Assembly (NCBI GenBank): GCA_037783415.1
Contig: JAZGTN010000009.1
Location: forward strand, 310,001 to 374,000
From: Leptasterias polaris
Taxonomy: Eukaryota > Echinodermata > Asteroidea > Forcipulatida > Asteriidae
Reading direction: 5' to 3'
DNA: 64,000 nt
The notes under the pieces are model-generated. The model worked only from the letters and a program-made list of their open reading frames with translations, searched no databases and was not told where the DNA came from. This document shows positions 57,801-64,000 of this stretch, piece after piece (the stretch's first letter is position 1; every line of letters begins with the position of its first letter). Both the position numbers and the translations under genes were made by a program.

Positions 57801-58424
57801 CACCAGGTACACGTCATGAACTCTTGTAATTTAAAAACCTTGTTAACGAGTACTCGAACACACTCAAATTACTGCATACATGCTACAATTATAAACCGCT
57901 GCATGTTTCTAAAAACAATTTATAACAATGGTAACCGATCCCAGTGTGCCACACAAAATATTTACCACATAAATTAATCTAATTCAACACCAGGTACACG
58001 TCATGAACTCTTGTAATTTAAAAACCTTGTTAACGAACACTCTAACACCCTCAAATTACTGCATACATGCTACAATTATAAACCGCTGCATGTTTCTAAA
58101 AACAATTTATAACAATGGTAACCGATCCCAGTGTGCCACACAAAATATTTACCACATAAATTAATCTAATTCAACACCAGGTACACGTCATGTACACTTG
58201 TAATTTAAAAACCTGGTTAACGAGTACTCGAACACCCTCAAATACTGCATACAACAATTATAAACCGCTGCATGTTTCTAAAAACAATTTATAACAATGG
58301 TAACCGATCCCAGTGTGCCACACAAAATATTTACCACATAAATTAATCTAATTCAACACCAGGTACACGTCATGTACACTTGTAATTTAAAAACCTTGTT
58401 AACGAGTACTCGAACAACCTCAAC
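57801..58424. repeat. 187-bp tandem array, about 3.3 copies
   Basis: CACCAGGTACACGTCATG recurs at 57801, 57988, 58175 and 58357 (spacing 187, 187, 182), and a last short unit starts at 58424. Units share AAACCTTGTTAACGAG, GCTGCATGTTTCTAAAAAC and GATCCCAGTGTGCCAC and are highly similar. It is non-coding. Confidence 0.92.
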
Positions 58425-58870
58425 ACCAGGTACCTTTCATTTCTCCACTAAACCCCAGAATAAACCATACTTTTAATTAAATAATTAACACCATACACAT
58501 AAGTATATCACATAATAACACTTCTTATTCAGAAACATAACAGCTGTTTGATACAGATACTGAATGTTAAACATTCTTTACCCTTGAGATCCAATCGTGA
58601 TAGTAGCCGGTTACGCAAACTCAAAAAGCCCATTTAGGAAAATGAGAACGTAGTTTGACCCCATGCTTGCTATCTCATGCCAACCTGATGATTGGATTCT
58701 CTACATGCATAACACTTAACTTTATTTTTAAACCGTCTTGTGAGCGCAAACCAACATGAAGTGACCTCTCACGCCACACCACAAATTTTAATTCAGTAAT
58801 AATAAAATGGAAATTTATTAGTAATAACCATTAAACAAATATACACTCCCTAACAAGCTTGTTGTCTTTA
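58425..58870. other. Non-coding spacer
   Basis: AT-rich sequence between the 187-bp array and the palindrome series. No supported feature. Confidence 0.4.
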
Positions 58871-58874
58871 TATT

Positions 58875-59186
58875 TGTAATGAATTTACTTCATTATAAAT
58901 AACCATAAGTTGTTTCATATTTTGTAATGAGAAACTGCATTACAAACAAACTTAACATGTTTCATGCCAGTAATGAGGTACTTCATTACACGCAGGGAAC
59001 TTTTACATACTTGCAAAGAGGTACTTCAATGCAAGCATGTTAAAATTGCATGACTGTAATGAAGTACCTCATTACAAACATGCAATCTTTAATGTAAATA
59101 CATGTTCTTGTAAGAAAGTACCTTGTTACAAGTTGTACATGTATTCTGTCTACTTACTTGTAACGAAGTACCTCATTACAAGTAAG
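58875..59186. repeat. Series of seven imperfect palindromes
   Basis: Short inverted repeats of 22-34 bp follow one another at about 58875, 58922, 58969, 59011, 59055, 59107 and 59153. All are variants of TGTAATGAAGTACCTCATTA-CA. The last (59153-59186) is the longest, with CTTACTTGTAA/TTACAAGTAAG arms. Spacing is about 40-55 bp. Sequence between them is not repeated in any obvious way. Confidence 0.85.
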
Positions 59187-61366
59187 TTGACAATTGTGAA
59201 TGAATTGGACTTCATCCAGAGTTGAATATTTCAGCTGTGGGAACAAACATTGTTCCCAATTTTCAGTGAGATATATTTCAATACTGTTTTGTATCAACCT
59301 CAGCACAAATACTTCCAAAATAAATAAACTGACTGGCCAAAAAACTTTAAATTTAAGACTACAAACTGATAAAGGAAATAACCACACTCGCTTCAACTTT
59401 CTTACTGATGTTCTTTCCAAAATCATCAAGTTACACATCCACATCATTATTTAACAATACAAAACCTTGTGTAAGTGAGATCAAGAATGTAAAAAAATAA
59501 GTCTTACTAAAGTCACTATAGTTCAACAGTTTGCTATTTTACATTTTAAGTAAAAGATCTCAATCTCAAAATTGCCTCTGATTATCTGGCAAATAGCCAT
59601 CAACGATTTGGTAAGTTGAATGATGTCGCTTTCCTGAACAAATCATACTCGGTGTGGTATAATTATGCTGCTGTGACATGAAGATCATCACTTATGATTC
59701 CCGTTTGACAAAGTATTATTATGTGTCCGAAGTGGCAGCTAAGGTGGCTCAGAATCTTGACATGCCAACTGCAAATTGTTTGAATGCTTTCATCCTATAA
59801 TATGATCCAGAAAGAAAAGAAACAGTTACATTTAAATTGAAGTTGTTAGCCTTTTAGATTTTAGCAGGCTATAGAGACAAAACAACATTTTGATGGATAC
59901 TGATTTGGCTTACAATACCATTCCAACCAAATGTCGTTCAGCACCAAACTATATTTAACCATAAAACACATAAGTTAACAGCATTTTCACAGCTCAATTT
60001 ACATGCCAACAATTACCAGAGCCTCATATAAATGCATGCCTTCAAGTTAAGGTACATAGACTGAATATATTGTTTTACCCAAGTATCAAAGAAAGAACCA
60101 TTAAGAAGAATCTACTTATACCTTGAAACACTTACGCTGGTGTTTTTATGGTCCAGGTTGACAACACATTGCTGCGTTGGTGTGGTTCATTATCAATACC
60201 TGTATTATATTACAAATAATAACAAGATCACATTATTTCCATCATTACCAACTTCACAACTACAAACACTGTGACCTACTGTTTAAATAACAGTGTCCTT
60301 TTGCTAACTGAAATCTTAACGTTTAGCCTGTGCAAGTGGTCACTTAACATGACATTATCATTTAAATGCATCACATTGCAAGGTCAGAAGTTGTTGATGT
60401 ACATGTACATTAATGAGTATCAATCTGTGCACCCATTTTTTGTCTTTATCAAATTACTGGCAAACAAAAGTATGACAAACAACATTTTGTATTACAATAA
60501 TATAAGGTACTATAATCTAGATCTTACTTTGAAAAAGTGTTATTTAAATTGGTGACAGGTCCATGTAAATGCCAAAAATGTATTCATTGTTTATTTTGAC
60601 AGCAGGATACTGCTTCTTGTAATGAATAATGACACATGAACAAATAATGACACATGAACAAAGACATAATCAACAAGCACGATTTGACCAAGGATAACAA
60701 ACACTTTTTGTGTATAAGAAATGTCTAACAAAAATCTGTTCTTTAATGGATTTTTTATATTATCAAATCAAGCTTGATAGCTTTAAAAAAAATCTTACCT
60801 TCAAATTCGATTAGTGACTATGGTGATATGTAGATGCAAACATACTTGGATGTTGGTCTGTGGCTTTGAACCGTTGTGAGTCACTTCAAACTTCATGGGC
60901 CATGTTGACTGACAGTAAAATACATCAGTAAAATACATCCAACTGATTCACCATAACCTGTAAATAGAGCAATAGTTGGAAGAACAAATTGAAGGAAGTA
61001 AAGATAATGACTTCCAGAGTGATAATTTATGCAAGTTTAAAATCACTCAATGAAAACTTCATCTGAAAGCAACAAAACATTTAACTTTATTTTGAAACTT
61101 CCAGCATCCATGAGGATGGCACTTTGTAAAACTTCACTGAAGATGGCTAAATTGTGACTTATTTACAGTGACAGGGCAACTTATTCAACAATTTAACATT
61201 TGATGTTTTTTGAAGTCTTTAAGAAATTTTTCCAGAATGACCTGAATTCAACGACAAGCAGAATATATTAGATATCAAAAACAGACTTGCTGTTTTTTCG
61301 ATCACACACTTACAGAAGAGATCTTATCAAATGTAAATAATAACATTCTATTCATACCTCGGCAAA
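59187..61366. other. Non-coding AT-rich stretch
   Basis: No gene, TIR or tandem repeat that I can support. A GGTCCAGGTTGACAA stretch at about 60152 recurs at about 62690, hinting at a further diverged copy of the 62.6-kb sequence. Confidence 0.4.
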
Positions 61367-62537
61367 ACATCTTTTTGAATAACCTTCTCCAATGCTTTTC
61401 AAAAAGATTCAAGAAGAGCCCCACAACATCATCACTCATATCACGTCATACAAGGGAGCTCTGTTTTGTATGGATGGTTTGCTGCAGAATGGAGGTATAA
61501 CAAAGTAAACTCCCACACCTGGAAAGAAATTTTACATTACTTAATACTATAATAAGGGAGGCTAAAAAATAACACAGAACATTGTGTAAACAAAACATCA
61601 TTTTGAATACCCTTCTCCAATGCTTTTCAAAAAGATTTACGAAAAGCCCTGTAACATCGATACGTCACAAGGGAGCTTCGTTTTGTATGGACGCTTTGCT
61701 GCAGAATGGAAGTAAAACAAAGCAAACGCCAAAACATCAAGTCCAAGTATTGTCATTTAATCAATAATTACGGTAAAATCTGAAGTGTAAAACTCAAGAT
61801 AACTTGAAGTAACAGGCAGGATTGGTTTAAGCGGTTTGAGGACTACATGTTTTATTCATCAACATGATTTGATGACTTGATTTTCACATTACCAGCTGCA
61901 ACTGCCGTTTCATCTATCAGACTGCTACACGTCGTTTCATCTATCAGACTGCTACACGTCGTTTCATCTATCAGACTGCTACACGTCGTTTCATCCACCA
62001 GATGGCAACTGGCACCCTTCTTCTGTAGTCATTTTGGCCCTTACTCATCGGAGCACAAACACAGACTCCTGAAATACATGTCAATCAGGCCAACAATTAT
62101 GATATTCACATCAAGTATTTTCCACTGTAACTTGAATATTTGGCTCCTTTTTGCAAGGTTACGATCTGCACGTTCTTGTGCCAGAGTGTTTTATCACAAT
62201 CACCTAAAAACATTTCCATAATTATGTCATCATTACAAATCATTCACAGACAAATATAATTTGATTATCTGATGATCACCACAGTAATAGTTTTGAAAAA
62301 AAGTTTTTCCAAAATGGAATAACACTCCTCATAGCTCAAAAAATACTAAAGAGGGATGGAACTTTTTAAAATGATAAAATGAACAAAACCTACCCCTTTG
62401 AAGAAGAGACCCATTCATCTGGATACAGTTACAGGTCGCTCCGAGAAACTCACTTGTGTTGGTATGTATGTAAGTGTCCTAGTCAGTCAACAGCCAATCT
62501 GAAACATCAAATACAACTAAGAGAAAAACAAAACCTG
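61367..62537. repeat. Direct duplication, copy 1
   Basis: This matches 62846-64000 at an offset of about 1463-1482 bp. Inside it a ~217-bp subrepeat (AATACCCTTCTCCAATGC... to GTTTGCTGCAGAATGG) occurs twice. Three tandem 27-bp units (CGTTTCATCTATCAGACTGC plus TACACGT) plus a diverged fourth lie at 61906-61998. No coding content is recognised. Confidence 0.88.
61906..61998. repeat. 27-bp VNTR, three full units
   Basis: CGTTTCATCTATCAGACTGC followed by TACACGT is repeated three times, then a variant CGTTTCATCCACCAGATGG. The paralogous site at 63390-63455 has only two full units. Confidence 0.88.
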
Positions 62538-62776
62538 AATTAAATATGGCTTTAGCTGTTCAACAAACTAAGAATTACACAAAAAGAAAACAAAATTTGA
62601 TACTTTTTTCCCTTGATGAATGTCTCTCCAAGACGTCACTTGCCAGCTCCAGATCTCTGTTGATGGCACACATATTGATGGTTTTTTGGTCCAGGTTGAC
62701 AAGAGAACACAGCAGGAGTGTGAATCTTCGCGCTTCCCATCAACGGCAACAGTCTGTAATTCCCCAATCATGTCAC
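62538..62776. other. Spacer between duplication copies
   Basis: Present once in the window. A plus-strand frame (from 62620) reads TCQLQISVDGTHIDGFLVQV and then VDKRTQQEC. It looks mildly protein-like, but I recognise no family, and the frame runs into duplicated repeat sequence. Confidence 0.35.
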
Positions 62777-64000
62777 CTGGAAAGAAATTTTACATTACTA
62801 TAATAAGGGAGGCTAAAATAAATAACACAGGACATTTGTGTAAACAAAACATCATTTTGAATACCCTTCTCCAATGCTTTTCAAAAAGATTCAAGAAGAG
62901 CCCCACAACCTCATCACTCATATCACGTCATACAAGGGAGCTCTGTTTTGTATGGATGGTTTGCTGCAGAATGGAGGTATAACAAAGTAAACTCCCACAC
63001 CTGGAAGGAAATTTTACATTACTTAATACTATAGTAAGGGAGGCTAAAAAATAACACAGAACATTGTGTAAACAAAACATCATTTTGAATACCCTTCTCC
63101 AATGCTTTTCAAAAAGATTTACGAAAAGCCCTGTAACATCATCGATACGTCACAAGGGAGCTCCGTTTTGTATGGACGCTTTGCTGCAGAATGGACGTAT
63201 TACAAAGCAAACGCCAAAACATGAAGTCCAAGTATTGTCATTTAATCAATAATTACGGTAAAATCTGAAGTGTAAAACTCAAGATAACTTGAAGTAACAG
63301 GCAGGATTGGTTTAAGCGGTTTGAGGACTACATGCTTTATTCATCAACATGATTTGATGACTTGATTTTCACATTACCAGCTACAACTGCCGTTTCATCT
63401 ATCAGACTGCTACACGTCGTTTCATCTATCAGACTGCTACACGTCGTTTCATCCACCAGATGGCAACTGGCACCCTTCTTCTGTTGTCATTTTGACCCCT
63501 ACTCATCGGAGCACAAACACAGACTCCAGACCTGAAATACATGTCAATCAGGCCAACAATTATGATCTTCACATCAAGTATTTTTCACTGTAACTTGAAT
63601 ATTTGGCTCCCTTTTTGCAAGGTTACAATCTGCACGTTCTTGTGCCAGAGTGTTTTATCACAATCACCTAAAAACATTTCCATAATTATGTCATCATTAC
63701 AAATCATTCACAGACAAATATAATTTGATTATCTGATGATCACCACAGTAATAGTTTTGAAAAAAGTTTTTCCAAAATGGAATAACACTCCTCATAGCTC
63801 AAAAAATACTAAAGAGGGATGGAACTTTTTAAAATGATAAAATGAACAAAACCTACCCCTTTGAAGAAGAGACTCATTCATCTGGATACAGTTACAGGTC
63901 GCTCCGAGAAACTCACTTGTGTTGGTATGTATGTAAGTGTCCTAGTCAGTCAACAGCCAATCTGAAACATCAAATACAACTAAGAGAAAAACAAAACCTG
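62777..64000. repeat. Direct duplication, copy 2 (reaches window end)
   Basis: It starts with a ~217-bp subrepeat (ACCTGGAAAGAAATTTTACATT) and continues colinear with copy 1. Differences are a few substitutions and small indels, including a two-unit rather than three-unit 27-bp VNTR at 63390-63455. Similarity continues to the last base, so the unit may extend beyond the window. Confidence 0.88.

Overview
The window is animal nuclear DNA built almost entirely of repeats and nested transposable elements. It is probably from an echinoderm, perhaps a sea star. Evidence for this: a GT-AG spliced gene with short exons, TTAGGG-type telomeric repeats, Ngaro, L2/CR1-like, CACTA, hAT and Harbinger-like elements, and a TTAA-flanked MITE starting AGGCACTGGACACG that I recall from echinoderm genomes (memory only). 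There is no bacterial-type gene organisation. I see no host gene that can be separated from mobile DNA.

Region 1 (1-33208) is a satellite array with monomers of about 225/236 bp. It runs off the left edge and is split into three blocks (1-3487, 8272-16440, 23908-33208). Two monomer subfamilies are mixed in it, and longer multi-monomer units are repeated. Two large elements sit inside. A Ngaro-type tyrosine-recombinase retrotransposon (3488-8271, minus strand) has gag, RT/RNase H, a mostly deleted recombinase, an SGNH hydrolase whose catalytic His reads Asn, and 254-bp direct repeats differing at one base. A 7467-bp DNA transposon (16441-23907) has a perfect 20-bp TIR and an exact 8-bp TSD taken from the satellite. 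It carries a P2X7-ballast-domain gene remnant on the plus strand and a spliced transposase-associated gene remnant on the minus strand, and a 197-bp hAT MITE is nested in it.

Region 2 (33209-41100) holds diverged ~208-bp repeats at the satellite edge, a 2695-bp Harbinger-like TIR element (35170-37864), a tRNA-derived SINE fragment, an interstitial telomeric tract, a duplicated ~1.3-kb module and a decayed non-LTR RT tail.

Region 3 (41096-57416) is the most interesting part. A 5'-truncated L2/CR1-like retrotransposon is interrupted by a 15,427-bp CACTA/EnSpm-like DNA transposon (41510-56936). Its ends read CACACTAAAAA and CACTCTAAAAA, it is flanked by a TA duplication, and it has GGGTCAA-rich subterminal repeats. 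Removing the element and one TA restores the RT reading frame. It carries two minus-strand genes: a multi-exon SAM-domain gene (44140-53431) whose exons look intact, and a C2H2-plus-DDE-type transposase (49434-53201) lying inside the first visible intron of the SAM gene. This recalls the tnpD-within-tnpA-intron layout of maize En/Spm. The transposase is broken by frameshifts, a 20-bp duplication and a Harbinger-like insertion. Further MITEs and an L2-like fragment are nested within.

Region 4 (57417-64000) has no recognisable gene. It contains a 187-bp tandem array, a run of seven imperfect palindromes around GTAATGAAGTACCTCATTAC, and a ~1.46-1.48-kb direct duplication with a 27-bp VNTR.
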